Part shown: positions 1-9,921 of the stretch, one piece after another | Numbering within the stretch: position 1 is the first letter of the stretch | How the letters are laid out: the number at the start of each line of letters is the position of its first letter | Assembly (NCBI RefSeq): GCF_004000435.1 | Contig: NZ_RBVZ01000001.1 | Coordinates: 186,001 to 250,000, forward strand | Length of the DNA: 64,000 bases | Direction: 5' to 3' | From: Alexandriicola marinus | GTDB taxonomy: Bacteria > Pseudomonadota > Alphaproteobacteria > Rhodobacterales > Rhodobacteraceae | Program-made: the position numbers and the translations under genes | Notes under the pieces: generated by a model | The model's input: the letters and a program-made list of their open reading frames with translations, nothing else | Told to the model about the DNA's origin: nothing | Database searches by the model: none

Positions 1-1578
1 CGTCATCAGAAGCGCCGCGATATGGGCGCCGTCGACATCGGCGTCGGTCATGATGATGATCTTTTCATAACGCAGGTCGTCGATGTTGAACCGCGTCCCC
101 AGACCACAGCCCAGGGCCTGCGTGAGATCCGAGATCTCGGCATTGCTGCCCAGTTTCGACGAGGCCGCGCCCAGCACGTTGAGGATTTTGCCCCGTAGCG
201 GCAGAAGCGCCTGCGTCTTGCGATCGCGCGCCATCTTGGCGCTGCCGCCCGCGGAATCGCCCTCGACGATGAAGAGTTCCGTCCCCTCGCGCGATGTGGC
301 CGAACAATCGACCAGCTTGCCCGGCAGGCGGAGTTTCTTGGTGGCCGATTTCCGGGCGGTTTCCTTTTCCTGCTTGCGGCGCAGACGCTCTTCCGCGCGC
401 AGGACGAGGAAATCGAGGATCGCGCCGGCGGATTTGGTGTCAGCCGCCAGCCAGTTGTCGAAATGATCGGCCACGGCCTGCTGAACCATCCGTTGCGCCT
501 CGGCGGTGGCGAGGCGGTCCTTGGTCTGGCCCACGAATTCGGGCTCGCGGATGAAACAGCTGACGAGTGCGCAGCCTCCCGTCGCCAGATCGTCGCGGGT
601 GATGTTGGCGGCCTTGCGGTTGCCCACCAGTTCGCCATATGCGCGGATGCCTTTGAGGATCGCGTTCCAGAAGCCGGTCTCGTGGGTGCCGCCCTCGGGC
701 GTGGGCACGGTGTTGCAATAGGACTGGATGAACCCGTCGCGCGAGGGCGTCCAGTTGATCGCCCATTCGACCTTGCCGGGCTGGCCGAATTTCTCGTTGA
801 AATCCACGGTTCCGGCAAAGGGCTTCTCGGAATAGGTGGAGGCGCTGCCCAACGTCTCGCCCAGGTAATCCGACAGGCCGCCGGGGAAATGGAACGTGGC
901 CTCTGTCGGCGTTTCGCCGTCGTCGATCGCGGATTTCCAGCGGATCTCGACCCCCGAAAAGAGGTAAGCCTTGGAACGCACCATCTTGAGCAGGCGGGCG
1001 GGCTTGAACCGGTGGTGGCCGAAGATCTGTTCGTCGGGGTGGAACGTGGTGGTGGTGCCGCGCCGGTTGGGCGCCTGGCCCACCTTTTCGATCGGGCCCA
1101 GCGGGATGCCGCGCGAAAAGCGCTGCTCGTGCAGTTCCTTGTTGCGGGCGACCTGCACGACCATGGAATCCGACAGCGCATTGACGACCGAGGCACCCAC
1201 GCCATGCAGGCCGCCCGAGGTCTGGTAGGCCTTGCCCGAGAATTTGCCGCCTGCGTGAAGCGTACACAGGATCACCTCGAGCGCGGATTTCTCGGGGAAC
1301 TTGGGGTGCGGGTCGATCGGGATGCCGCGCCCGTTGTCGCGGATGGTGACCGCGTAATCGTCATGCAACTCGACCTCGATCCGCGAGGCATGGCCCGCCA
1401 CGGCCTCGTCCATCGAATTGTCGAGGACTTCGGCCACGAGGTGGTGCAGCGCGCGTTCATCGGTGCCGCCGATATACATCCCCGGCCGTTTCCGGACAGG
1501 TTCGAGACCTTCGAGAATCTCGATCGAGGAGGCATCGTAATCGGTGGGATCAGACCCGGTCAGAAGATCGTCGGCCAT
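1..1578 (-). CDS. parE: DNA topoisomerase IV subunit B, 3' end cut by window edge
   Basis: ATPase subunit of topoisomerase IV, which with ParC unlinks replicated chromosomes. The first 526 codons are present; the gene enters from ATG 1578 and leaves the window inside the Toprim domain. Visible in order: the GHKL ATPase with VLDNSMDEAVAG (about residue 50), DNGRGIP, and GGLHGVGASVVNALS; the transducer domain; then Toprim EGDSAGGSAKMARDRK and, at the very edge, TDADVDGAH. The N-terminal IGGTDERALHHL and the ParE-type spacing favour ParE over GyrB, but the distinguishing C-terminus is outside the window. It is divergent from the epimerase gene at 1723 across a 144-base gap. Confidence 0.93.
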   Translation of the reverse strand, partial: MADDLLTGSDPTDYDASSIEILEGLEPVRKRPGMYIGGTDERALHHLVAEVLDNSMDEAVAGHASRIEVELHDDYAVTIRDNGRGIPIDPHPKFPEKSALEVILCTLHAGGKFSGKAYQTSGGLHGVGASVVNALSDSMVVQVARNKELHEQRFSRGIPLGPIEKVGQAPNRRGTTTTFHPDEQIFGHHRFKPARLLKMVRSKAYLFSGVEIRWKSAIDDGETPTEATFHFPGGLSDYLGETLGSASTYSEKPFAGTVDFNEKFGQPGKVEWAINWTPSRDGFIQSYCNTVPTPEGGTHETGFWNAILKGIRAYGELVGNRKAANITRDDLATGGCALVSCFIREPEFVGQTKDRLATAEAQRMVQQAVADHFDNWLAADTKSAGAILDFLVLRAEERLRRKQEKETARKSATKKLRLPGKLVDCSATSREGTELFIVEGDSAGGSAKMARDRKTQALLPLRGKILNVLGAASSKLGSNAEISDLTQALGCGLGTRFNIDDLRYEKIIIMTDADVDGAHIAALLMT

Positions 1579-1722
1579 GGCTGCTGCTCTTTGTTGGTTG
1601 GCCGGTATTGTGGCCCAAGCGCCGGGGCGGGGCAATGTCTTGTGTGTCTTTGTCCACAGGGGAATCGGCTTGCCCGTGCCGGTCAGCGGCGTAGTTTGGG
1701 CCGCAACAAAGGAGGAAAGATC

Positions 1723-2613
1723 ATGCGCGTTTTCTTCACGGGTGGCTGTGGCAAGGCAGGGCGGCACGCCGTGCCCTATCTGCGCGAGCAGGGGCACCGG
1801 GTTCTGAATGTCGATCTGAATGCCGATATCGGGGCGGGCCGGGACGAGCTGCGCGTCGATCTGACGGATGCGGGTCAGGTGTTCAACGCGATGTCGGGCT
1901 TTGGCGATTTCGCCGATCTTGACAGCCCGCGTCCCGGGGCGCCGGCCTTCGACGCGGTCGTTCATTTCGCGGCGATCCCCTGCATCCTGATGGTCCCCGA
2001 CAACGAGACCTACCGGATCAACACGCTGTCGACCTACAACGTCATCGACGCGGCGCTGAAGCTGGGCATCAAGAAGGTGATCTTCGCCAGTTCCGAGACG
2101 ACTTATGGCGTCTGTTTTGCCCATCACGAGCGCAAGCCGCTTTACGTGCCGGTCGATGAGGAACATCCGACGGTGCCCGAAGACAGCTATGCCATGTCAA
2201 AGGTCGTCAACGAGGTTACGGCACGGTCATTTCAGGAACGGTCGGGCATCGACATCTATGGCCTGAGGATCAACAACGTCATCGAACCCCATGAATATGC
2301 TGAGAACTTCCCGGCGTTCATGGAGGATCCTGGCATCCGGCGGCGCAATCTTTTCGCCTATATCGACGCGCGCGATCTGGGCCACATGGTGGATCGCTGC
2401 CTCAAGACCGACGGGCTGGGCTACGAGGTCTTTAATGTGGCCAACCCCGACATGTCGGTGAACATCTCCAGCAGCGAGGTGATCGAGCGGTTCTACAAGG
2501 GCGTCGAGGTCCGCAAGGAGATGACCGAGACCGAGACGTTCTTCTGCATCGACAAGGCGCGTCGGATGCTGGGTTTCGATCCGCAGCATTCCTGGAGAGA
2601 CGTGCTGGAATGA
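1723..2613 (+). CDS. NAD-dependent epimerase/dehydratase (extended SDR)
   Basis: Extended short-chain dehydrogenase/reductase of 296 residues, probably acting on a sugar nucleotide or related substrate in the cytoplasm. The N-terminal Rossmann motif TGGCGKAG (residues 6-13) fits TGxxGxxG, FASSETTYG (121-129) supplies the catalytic Ser/Thr region, and SYAMSK (155-160) is the YxxxK pair (Tyr156, Lys160). Start ATG 1723 is chosen because AGGAGG lies just upstream; the frame stays open far to the left, but that part is antisense to parE. Its stop overlaps the next gene's start by 4 bases (ATGA), so the two are likely cotranscribed. Substrate cannot be told from sequence. Confidence 0.85.
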   Translation: MRVFFTGGCGKAGRHAVPYLREQGHRVLNVDLNADIGAGRDELRVDLTDAGQVFNAMSGFGDFADLDSPRPGAPAFDAVVHFAAIPCILMVPDNETYRINTLSTYNVIDAALKLGIKKVIFASSETTYGVCFAHHERKPLYVPVDEEHPTVPEDSYAMSKVVNEVTARSFQERSGIDIYGLRINNVIEPHEYAENFPAFMEDPGIRRRNLFAYIDARDLGHMVDRCLKTDGLGYEVFNVANPDMSVNISSSEVIERFYKGVEVRKEMTETETFFCIDKARRMLGFDPQHSWRDVLE

Positions 2614-3002
2614 GCGGGTATCGGGCAGCCTGCGCCTGCGGCCAACTTGGTGCCGAGGTTACCGGCCAGCCCCTGCGCGTGGCGATCTGTCATTGCCACG
2701 CGTGCCGGACACGCACCGGAAGCGCGTTTTCCTGGAACGCGAGATTTTCGCGTGATTCCGTATCCTTGTCGGGCGAAGCTCGTGCATTTTCTCGGCTGGG
2801 AGACGAGGGTGGCACGATCACCTATCACTTCTGCCCGGATTGCGGGGTCACCGTCTGGTACGAGACCTCGGGCCGGGACGGTGTGGCAATTCCCGTCGGC
2901 GCATTCGCGCCCGGCCAGGGGCCAAAGCCGGAGGACAGTGTCTATGACAACCGCCGCCCCGACTGGCTGTTTCTCGCTCCCGAACTGGAGGTGTTCAACT
3001 GA
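2610..3002 (+). CDS. GFA family zinc protein (Mss4-like fold)
   Basis: A 130-residue member of the glutathione-dependent formaldehyde-activating enzyme (GFA/CENP-V) family. Zinc-ligand cysteines are visible: C8 and C10, the C27-H-C29-xx-C32 group, and CPDC at 75-78. Members of this family were linked to S-hydroxymethylglutathione formation, but for most, including this one, the reaction is not established. The start overlaps the epimerase stop (ATGA), and its own stop overlaps the start of the next gene by one base, so three genes form a tight operon. Confidence 0.85.
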   Translation: MSGYRAACACGQLGAEVTGQPLRVAICHCHACRTRTGSAFSWNARFSRDSVSLSGEARAFSRLGDEGGTITYHFCPDCGVTVWYETSGRDGVAIPVGAFAPGQGPKPEDSVYDNRRPDWLFLAPELEVFN

Positions 3003-3943
3003 TGCAGATCGCGCGTTTCGACCTTGGTGCCTTTGAGCGGGCCGATCGGGAAGGGCGGGCCGCCATGGCCGCCGAAGTGGATCGCATTTGTCGCGAGACC
3101 GGGTTTCTGGTTCTCGAGGGGCACGGCGTCCCCGAAGAGGTGATCGCCGCCATCTGGGAACGGGCCGGTGCCTTCTTTGCCCTGCCGGAGGCGGACAAGG
3201 CCGCGGTCTCGCCCCCCAATCCGGGCGATCCCTATGGCTGGATCGGCCCCAAGAAAGAGGCCTTGGCCAAGTCGCGGGGAGAAGACACGCCGCCCGATCT
3301 GAAGGAAAGCTTCAACGGTGGGCCGGGGGCCGTGCCGGGCGGTCTGGATGACGCGGATGCACTGGCATTCTGCTATGCGCCGACGCCATGGCCCGACTTG
3401 CCGGGCTTTCGCGAGGCATGGCTTGGCTATTATGCGCAGATGGAGGATTTGGCCGGTCGGGTGATGCGGGTCTTTGCCGCCGCGCTTTCGCTTCCCGACG
3501 ATTTCTTCGCGCCCCATATCGACGCGCCGATTTCGGCCCTTCGCGCGCTGTATTATCCCGCGACCGAAGGGGCGGCGGAACTGGGCCAGCAACGGGCGGG
3601 TGCGCATTCGGATTACGGATCGCTGACCATCCTTCTGCCGCAGCCCGGTTCACGAGGGCTCGAGATCGAACGACCGGGCGGCGGCTGGGAGGAGGTCCCG
3701 GCCGAGCCCGGCTGTTTCGTCATCAACATCGGTGACCTGATGGCGCGCTGGACGGCCGATCGCTGGGTCAGCACGCTGCACCGCGTCGTGGCCCATCCCG
3801 GGCAACCCGCGCGTCAGAGCCTTGCGTTCTTTCACCAGCCCAACTGGTTTGCCGAGATCGCGCCCCTTGATGGATCGGACGCCTATCCGCCCGTCTTTTC
3901 GGGACCTTACCTGATGGAGAAATTCCGCGCCACGGGCAGCTAG
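3002..3943 (+). CDS. 2-oxoglutarate/Fe(II) oxygenase, isopenicillin N synthase family
   Basis: Soluble non-heme iron dioxygenase of 313 residues. The N-terminal DIOX_N region carries FLVLEGHGVPEEV; the C-terminal jelly roll has the iron triad H202-S-D204 (AHSDYG) and H260 (TLHRVV), and the 2-oxoglutarate carboxylate-binding RxS at R271-S273. All catalytic positions are intact. Third gene of the operon with the epimerase and GFA protein; ends five bases before the convergent DUF2461 gene. The family includes ethylene-forming and many hydroxylating enzymes, so the substrate is unknown. Confidence 0.85.
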   Translation: MQIARFDLGAFERADREGRAAMAAEVDRICRETGFLVLEGHGVPEEVIAAIWERAGAFFALPEADKAAVSPPNPGDPYGWIGPKKEALAKSRGEDTPPDLKESFNGGPGAVPGGLDDADALAFCYAPTPWPDLPGFREAWLGYYAQMEDLAGRVMRVFAAALSLPDDFFAPHIDAPISALRALYYPATEGAAELGQQRAGAHSDYGSLTILLPQPGSRGLEIERPGGGWEEVPAEPGCFVINIGDLMARWTADRWVSTLHRVVAHPGQPARQSLAFFHQPNWFAEIAPLDGSDAYPPVFSGPYLMEKFRATGS

Positions 3944-3947
3944 GCCC

Positions 3948-4589
3948 TCAAAGCACGCTGTCGAGGACACGTAGCACAGGCAAGGTCTCGGCATAGGCCG
4001 AGGTCAGCCTGTCGGTCAGGGGGCCGTCGCCGGGCAGGGCCCGCGTCATGACAAGGCGCTTGTGGCGAAGGAGATCCGCCTGCGGGTGATCCTTTCCGAA
4101 GGGCGGGGGCACGCGTTTCAGCTCCGGCTCCCACAGCTGCCAGCCCTGTGCCTGTGCGCCCTCGATCGCGGAGGCAAACCGGGGGCCGTCCAGGTCGATC
4201 ATCTTGCGCCAGTCGGCCAGAACGTCCTTGCCGAAGTCGAAGACGCCGACCCCGACGCTGGCGCCCTCGGGGTCGATGCCGAAGAACAGGGCCGGGTCCT
4301 GTCGTCCGCCCGCCGCAAGCCGCCACAACATGTGCAGATGCGCCTTGTAGGGGGTCTTGTCCTTGGAAAACCGGACATCGCGCTGCGGGCGGAACAGCTT
4401 GGGCGTGGCGTCGTGGCCCGTCAGATCGCGCAGCGGCCCGCACATGGCGTCAAGCAGGGCGAGCGCGGGCGTGCGCAGCCTGTCGTCGAAGCGATCCTTG
4501 TTGGCGTGGAACCAGTCGCGGGTGTTGTTGTCGCGCAATTCCGAGGTGAAGCGGCGCGCGTCTGGGATCAGCTGGTCGAAGTCGTGCAT
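3948..4589 (-). CDS. DUF2461 family protein (TIGR02453)
   Basis: 213-residue protein of the DUF2461 family, whose biochemical role is unknown. Family hallmarks are visible: the N-terminal NNTRDWFHANKDRFD segment, KLFRPQRDVRFSKDKTPYK around residues 65-83, and the C-terminal HPQADLLRHKRLVM stretch. No signal peptide or membrane segment. Start ATG 4589 follows a GGGAGG site with five bases of spacing. It is convergent with the oxygenase gene and divergent from the MATE exporter. Confidence 0.85.
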   Translation of the reverse strand: MHDFDQLIPDARRFTSELRDNNTRDWFHANKDRFDDRLRTPALALLDAMCGPLRDLTGHDATPKLFRPQRDVRFSKDKTPYKAHLHMLWRLAAGGRQDPALFFGIDPEGASVGVGVFDFGKDVLADWRKMIDLDGPRFASAIEGAQAQGWQLWEPELKRVPPPFGKDHPQADLLRHKRLVMTRALPGDGPLTDRLTSAYAETLPVLRVLDSVL

Positions 4590-4692
4590 CGTTTCCTCCC
4601 GGGCTCTCGCATCGGATTTTGCGCCGCTGCCGGACCCGCGTCCACTGACAATCGGTCTGGACCGGGACGCGGCGAAGCCTTAGGGCGAAGTT

Positions 4693-6069
4693 ATGACCTC
4701 GATCTCGGCTCCCCGCACGCGGCGTCACGCCGTGACGATGCGCGAACATTTTCGCGCAACGCTCGTGCTCGGGTTGCCGCTGGTCGGCACGAACCTCGCG
4801 GGTTTCCTCGTTCATCTGACCGACACTCTGATGCTGGGCTGGTATGACGTGACGGCGCTGGCTGCGGCCACGCTGGCCACGACGTTCTGGTTCTCGCTCT
4901 TCATCCTTGGCGCGGGTTTCGCCAATGCGGTGATGCCTATGGTGGCGGCGGCCGATGCCGAAGACGACTCGATGCGCGTGCGCCGGGTCACGCGCATGGG
5001 GCTTTGGCTGTCGGTGTTCTTTGCCGCGCTGGTGATCCCGATCCTGTTCTGGTCGGAGGCGATGTTCATTGCCATCGGGCAGGAACCCGAGATCGCGGCC
5101 CTCGCGCAGCGCTACCTGAGGGTGGCGGCCTTCGGGCTGATCCCGGCACTTGCGGTGATGGTCCTGCGGTCGTTTCTCGCGGCGCTTGAACGCACGGCCT
5201 TCCTGTTGTGGATCACGCTCTTGGCGATCGCGCTGAATGCACTGATCAACTATGCGCTTATCTTCGGCAATTGGGGCGCGCCCGAGATGGGGATCCGCGG
5301 TGCGGCCGTTGCCTCGATCCTCGTACAAAGCTTCTGGCTTGTGCTGATCGCGGGATACGTGATGCGGGTGCTCCCGGATTACGAGCTGTTCCGTCGCTGG
5401 TGGAAAAGCGATGCAGAGGTGATGAGCCAGGTCTTCCGGCTTGGCGTTCCGATCGGTCTGACCGGTGTGGCGGAAAGCGGCCTGTTTCTGGCTTCGACCG
5501 TTCTGATGGGTGTTCTGGGCGAGGTGCAGCTTGCCGCCCACGGGATCGTGCTTCAGGTGGCAGGTCTGATGTTCATGTTCCATCTGGGGATGAGTCAGGC
5601 CGCCACCGTGCGCGCCGCCGCCGCGTTCGGCCGCAAGGACGAAACCTCCCTGCGGCGCGCGGGTGTCGCGGCGATCTGGGCCAGCACGGTCTTTGGCTGT
5701 CTGACGGTCATGATCTTTCTCGTCTTTCCCGAGCAGATCTCGGCGATCTTCATCGACCCCGACGATCCGCTGCGCGATCAGGTGCTGGCCGTGAGCATCA
5801 CGCTCATGGCGCTGGCGGCGCTGTTTCAGATGGTCGATGCGGCGCAGGTGATGGCGATCGGGCTCTTGCGCGGGGTGCAGGACACGGCGGTGCCTTTCTA
5901 TATCGCCGTGTTCAGCTACTGGGCCATCGGTATCCCGATCAGCTATGTTCTGGGGATCTATACGCAGCTGGGTTTTGTCGGCATCTGGCTTGGCCTTGTC
6001 TTTGGCCTGACCTTTGCGGCCATCCTGCTGATGGTACGGTTCTGGCGGCGCGCGGTGCGGATCACCTGA
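4693..6069 (+). CDS. MATE family efflux transporter
   Basis: Inner-membrane multidrug and toxic-compound extrusion transporter of 458 residues with about 12 hydrophobic segments in two repeated halves (e.g. NLAGFLVHLTDTLMLGWYD near the N-terminus). Such proteins export cationic or aromatic compounds using Na+ or H+ gradients. Length matches the family (about 450). The start at ATG 4693 leaves a short N-terminal cytoplasmic tail before TM1. It stands alone: the upstream gene is divergent and the downstream gene is convergent, so it is probably monocistronic. Confidence 0.9.
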   Translation: MTSISAPRTRRHAVTMREHFRATLVLGLPLVGTNLAGFLVHLTDTLMLGWYDVTALAAATLATTFWFSLFILGAGFANAVMPMVAAADAEDDSMRVRRVTRMGLWLSVFFAALVIPILFWSEAMFIAIGQEPEIAALAQRYLRVAAFGLIPALAVMVLRSFLAALERTAFLLWITLLAIALNALINYALIFGNWGAPEMGIRGAAVASILVQSFWLVLIAGYVMRVLPDYELFRRWWKSDAEVMSQVFRLGVPIGLTGVAESGLFLASTVLMGVLGEVQLAAHGIVLQVAGLMFMFHLGMSQAATVRAAAAFGRKDETSLRRAGVAAIWASTVFGCLTVMIFLVFPEQISAIFIDPDDPLRDQVLAVSITLMALAALFQMVDAAQVMAIGLLRGVQDTAVPFYIAVFSYWAIGIPISYVLGIYTQLGFVGIWLGLVFGLTFAAILLMVRFWRRAVRIT

Positions 6070-6084
6070 TCCGGGCCAACCGGC

Positions 6085-6516
6085 CTATTCCGCCGCGTTC
6101 CTCTCTGGTGCCGGGGCGTCCTTCAAGAGGCGGTCCGCCTTTTTGCGGACAAGGACCGTGCGCAGGTCATGCATCGCAAGAAGCAGCTTGTCCGTGACCT
6201 CTTCGAGATCGTCGTCCGAGGCGCGCGTCTGCGCCCATTGCGCTGTCAGGTTCAGGTGATCGACCGTGCGGTGGATATCCTCGATGTCGCGGCGCGCCAG
6301 ATGCGCGATCCGGTCTTCCATCCAGGACTTGATAACGGCGAGATCCTCGTCCGACAGGGTGCGGTCGCCGTGGGCGTTGATCTTGCCGTTCTTGACGTTG
6401 ATCGCGGCGATCTGGTCCATCTCGATCCGGCGTTGCCGGTTCTCGGTATCGACCCGATAGACCGCGGCCCCGTTCTCACGGATGCGGAAGTAGTACTCGG
6501 GAAGATCTGCGCTCAT
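6085..6516 (-). CDS. conserved hypothetical protein, likely cytoplasmic
   Basis: 143 residues, no signal peptide or membrane segment, strongly charged and predicted largely helical. The N-terminal part (EYYFRIRENGAAVYRVD) looks like a short beta hairpin followed by an alpha-helical region rich in Asp/Glu/Arg, e.g. SWMEDRIAHLARRDIEDIHR. I recall similar small proteins in Rhodobacteraceae but know no function. AAAGGGGCGAG lies directly before the start. It follows the aminotransferase gene on the same strand with a 20-base gap and may be cotranscribed with it. Confidence 0.7.
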   Translation of the reverse strand: MSADLPEYYFRIRENGAAVYRVDTENRQRRIEMDQIAAINVKNGKINAHGDRTLSDEDLAVIKSWMEDRIAHLARRDIEDIHRTVDHLNLTAQWAQTRASDDDLEEVTDKLLLAMHDLRTVLVRKKADRLLKDAPAPERNAAE

Positions 6517-6536
6517 CTCGCCCCTTTAAAAACGTC

Positions 6537-7778
<1,242 letters not shown>

Positions 7779-7823
7779 TCATATGTCCGGGGCACGCACC
7801 GATCAAGCGATATGGAGACCGCG

Positions 7824-8276
7824 ATGACTTCGCAGAGCGACGATCACGACCACATTCCGCCCGGGACCGAATTTGTCGTCGGCGAGACTGACGAGACCGG
7901 CTGGTATGCAGAAGACGCGGCGACACTCGGCGACAGGTTGTCAGGCGCCCGCGAGGCCGCAGGGATCAGCCGCTCGGCCCTTGCGCAGAAACTGGGTGTG
8001 AAACCGGGGACACTGCGCAAATGGGAGGACGACCTTTCCGAGCCGAGGGCCAACCGGCTCCAGATGTTGTCGGGTCTGTTGGGCGTGTCGCTCAGCTGGC
8101 TGATGACGGGGCGCGGTGAAGGGCCGGACGGGCCCGAAGACGTGGTGGCGATGCCCGCGGACGTGGCCTCCGCGCTGGCGGAAATCCGCGAGATCCGGGC
8201 CCGGCTCGAAACCACATCGACCCAGCTGGGCCGGCTGGAAAAACACCTGCGCAGCTATATCCAGAGCCAGCAATGA
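7824..8276 (+). CDS. XRE-family HTH transcriptional regulator
   Basis: 150-residue DNA-binding protein. A helix-turn-helix lies at about residues 37-90 (GDRLSGAREAAGISRSALAQ then KPGTLRKWEDD), followed by a helical C-terminal tail (EIREIRARLETTSTQLGRLE) that may oligomerise. An earlier in-frame ATG exists at 7752, but GGAG six bases before ATG 7824 makes this the better start. The stop overlaps the sdhE start by 4 bases (ATGA), so regulator and SDH assembly factor are translationally coupled. Its targets are unknown. Confidence 0.85.
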   Translation: MTSQSDDHDHIPPGTEFVVGETDETGWYAEDAATLGDRLSGAREAAGISRSALAQKLGVKPGTLRKWEDDLSEPRANRLQMLSGLLGVSLSWLMTGRGEGPDGPEDVVAMPADVASALAEIREIRARLETTSTQLGRLEKHLRSYIQSQQ

Positions 8277-8542
8277 CCGAGACCCCCGAAACCCGGCTGC
8301 GCCGGCTCAAGATGCGATCGATCCGGCGCGGAATCCGCGAGATGGACCTGATCCTGACCGATTTCGTCGAGCGTGAGCTGGGCGATCTGACCGCAGCGGA
8401 GCTTGATCTTTACGAAGACCTGCTCGAGGAAAACGACCACGACATCTATGGCTGGATCAGCGGGCGCGACACGGTGCCCGGCCGATATTCGGATCTGGTC
8501 GGCCGGATCGCGGGCGGGGCCACCGGGCTGACCCGACCGTGA
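8273..8542 (+). CDS. sdhE: succinate dehydrogenase assembly factor SdhE
   Basis: 89-residue cytoplasmic protein of the SdhE/Sdh5 family, which helps attach FAD covalently to SdhA and related flavoproteins. The signature RGxxE is present as R19-G-I-R-E23, followed by the acidic helices typical of the family (YEDLLEENDHDIYGWISG). Length is usual for the family. It is coupled by an ATGA overlap to the upstream XRE-type regulator. It lies away from any sdh genes in this window. Confidence 0.93.
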   Translation: MTETPETRLRRLKMRSIRRGIREMDLILTDFVERELGDLTAAELDLYEDLLEENDHDIYGWISGRDTVPGRYSDLVGRIAGGATGLTRP

Positions 8543-8671
8543 TCGCCCGAGCGATTTGACTAAAGTTCTTTGTTTTCAATCCGGGGCGCCGGGGTCATTC
8601 TCGGCGTCCTTAACCCGTTGTTGGGTCTTCTCCGTCACAAGCATTTGCGACAAATGGACGGAGTTCTCGAC

Positions 8672-9181
8672 ATGGTTCTTCATTCGCGGATGGACGATCC
8701 GCATCTGAAATCGCAACAGACCGCCTTCGTGGCCAGCTACCTCGAGGTTCTGACTCTGGTCGAGCGGCTGCACCGGCTCTTGCTCGACGTGATCAAGGAC
8801 GAATTCGAGCGTGTCGGCGTGCTCGAGATCAACCCGGTTCAGGCGTTGTTGCTGTTCAACGTCGGCGACAACGAGGTGACAGCGGGAGAGCTGAAATCCC
8901 GGGGCTATTACCAGGGCTCCAACGTCAGCTACAACCTCAAGAAGCTGGTCCAGATGGGCTACATGCATCATCAGCGCTGCGAGATCGACCGCAGGTCGGT
9001 TCGCGTGCGGCTGACGGAAAAGGGGCGCGAGATCCGCAATATCGTGGGCGAGCTGTTCGACAACCACTCCGCCGGATTGATCGGGCGCGGTGCTCTGGAC
9101 CTGGAAGGTCTCGACACGATCAACACATCGCTGCGCCGTGTCGAACGCTACTGGAGCGATCAGATCCGCTATATCTACTGA
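8672..9181 (+). CDS. LdtR-like MarR family transcriptional regulator
   Basis: 169-residue winged-helix protein closely resembling LdtR, a MarR-type regulator of Rhizobiales/Rhodobacterales that controls an L,D-transpeptidase and stress genes in the species studied. Seen: HSRMDDPHLKSQQTAFVASY at the N-terminus, the DNA-binding helix region GELKSRGYYQGSNVSYNLKK, and the wing MHHQRCEIDRRSVRVRL. In-frame ATGs exist upstream (8570, 8654), but CGGAG eight bases before ATG 8672 and the conserved N-terminus favour this start. Its last seven bases overlap the convergent DUF1194 gene. Confidence 0.88.
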   Translation: MVLHSRMDDPHLKSQQTAFVASYLEVLTLVERLHRLLLDVIKDEFERVGVLEINPVQALLLFNVGDNEVTAGELKSRGYYQGSNVSYNLKKLVQMGYMHHQRCEIDRRSVRVRLTEKGREIRNIVGELFDNHSAGLIGRGALDLEGLDTINTSLRRVERYWSDQIRYIY

Positions 9182-9921
9182 GCAATGAGCGGCGCCGCTC
9201 CCGGCGCGGTCTCCGCCTGACCGAGGACGATACTCGTCAGTTCGCGAAGCAACTTGCGGGTCATCGCGGCTTCGTAGTCCGCATAGCCGAAGGCCGCCTC
9301 GACAAAGGCGCCCGGCCCCCGGATGACATAGGCTTCGTAATAGGCCGCGAGATCGCCGACCTGCCGGTACTGCCGATCCCGGTCCAGTGCTGAATCCGCG
9401 ACCACAAGACCGTTGACCGTGATCGGCCCCACGCCCGCCGGCTGGGAGATCCCCTTCGGGCGCGGTCCGCTGTTCGATGGCCCGTCGCCCGACAGATCGA
9501 GCGTCAGGGTCAGGCAGTCCGCCTGATCGGTCAGCAGATCGAAGCCGGTCTGCATGGCAGAGCCGATCGCCGTCGTGTGGCTGTCGGGCCGCCGCTGCGC
9601 ACCGGCGATCGTCAGGACGACCCGGTCAAGCGTCACGGCGTCGGTGATCTCGGTAAAGGGCAGGATCAGATGCTGGCTGAGAGGTCCGCTCCATTCGTAG
9701 ACGGCAATCCGGACCGGAAATTCCGGCGTGGACAGGAGCATGTCGCGCACCTCTGGATTGTCGAGCGATCGGGCAAGCCCCTCGACCTGCATCCTGTATT
9801 CCGTCCGGTCGACCGAGCCCGACACATCGAGCCCCAATGCCAGTGCCTGCCGGCAGGCCGCATTGCCTGCCGATGCCGCGCCCACGGTGAGGGCAAGGCC
9901 AAGAAGGAGCGCCCGGATCAT
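9175..9921 (-). CDS. DUF1194 protein, exported, von Willebrand A-like (second of pair)
   Basis: 248 residues with a Sec signal peptide (hydrophobic LLLGLALTVGAASAGNAA) and a DUF1194 domain, a VWA-like fold. The MIDAS-type metal motif DxSxS is intact (D32, S34, S36 in LDVSGSVD), and LDLSGDGPSN forms the second acidic loop. Probably periplasmic; no partner or function is known. Its start overlaps the stop of the upstream paralogue by 4 bases (ATGA), making a gloA-DUF1194-DUF1194 operon. The 3' end overlaps the convergent regulator gene by seven bases. Confidence 0.87.
   Translation of the reverse strand: MIRALLLGLALTVGAASAGNAACRQALALGLDVSGSVDRTEYRMQVEGLARSLDNPEVRDMLLSTPEFPVRIAVYEWSGPLSQHLILPFTEITDAVTLDRVVLTIAGAQRRPDSHTTAIGSAMQTGFDLLTDQADCLTLTLDLSGDGPSNSGPRPKGISQPAGVGPITVNGLVVADSALDRDRQYRQVGDLAAYYEAYVIRGPGAFVEAAFGYADYEAAMTRKLLRELTSIVLGQAETAPGAAPLIAQ

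Noticed and set aside
463-2613. 716-codon plus-strand frame ending in the epimerase
   Set aside because: Its first 1260 bases are antisense to parE; only the part from ATG 1723, with AGGAGG upstream, is the real gene.
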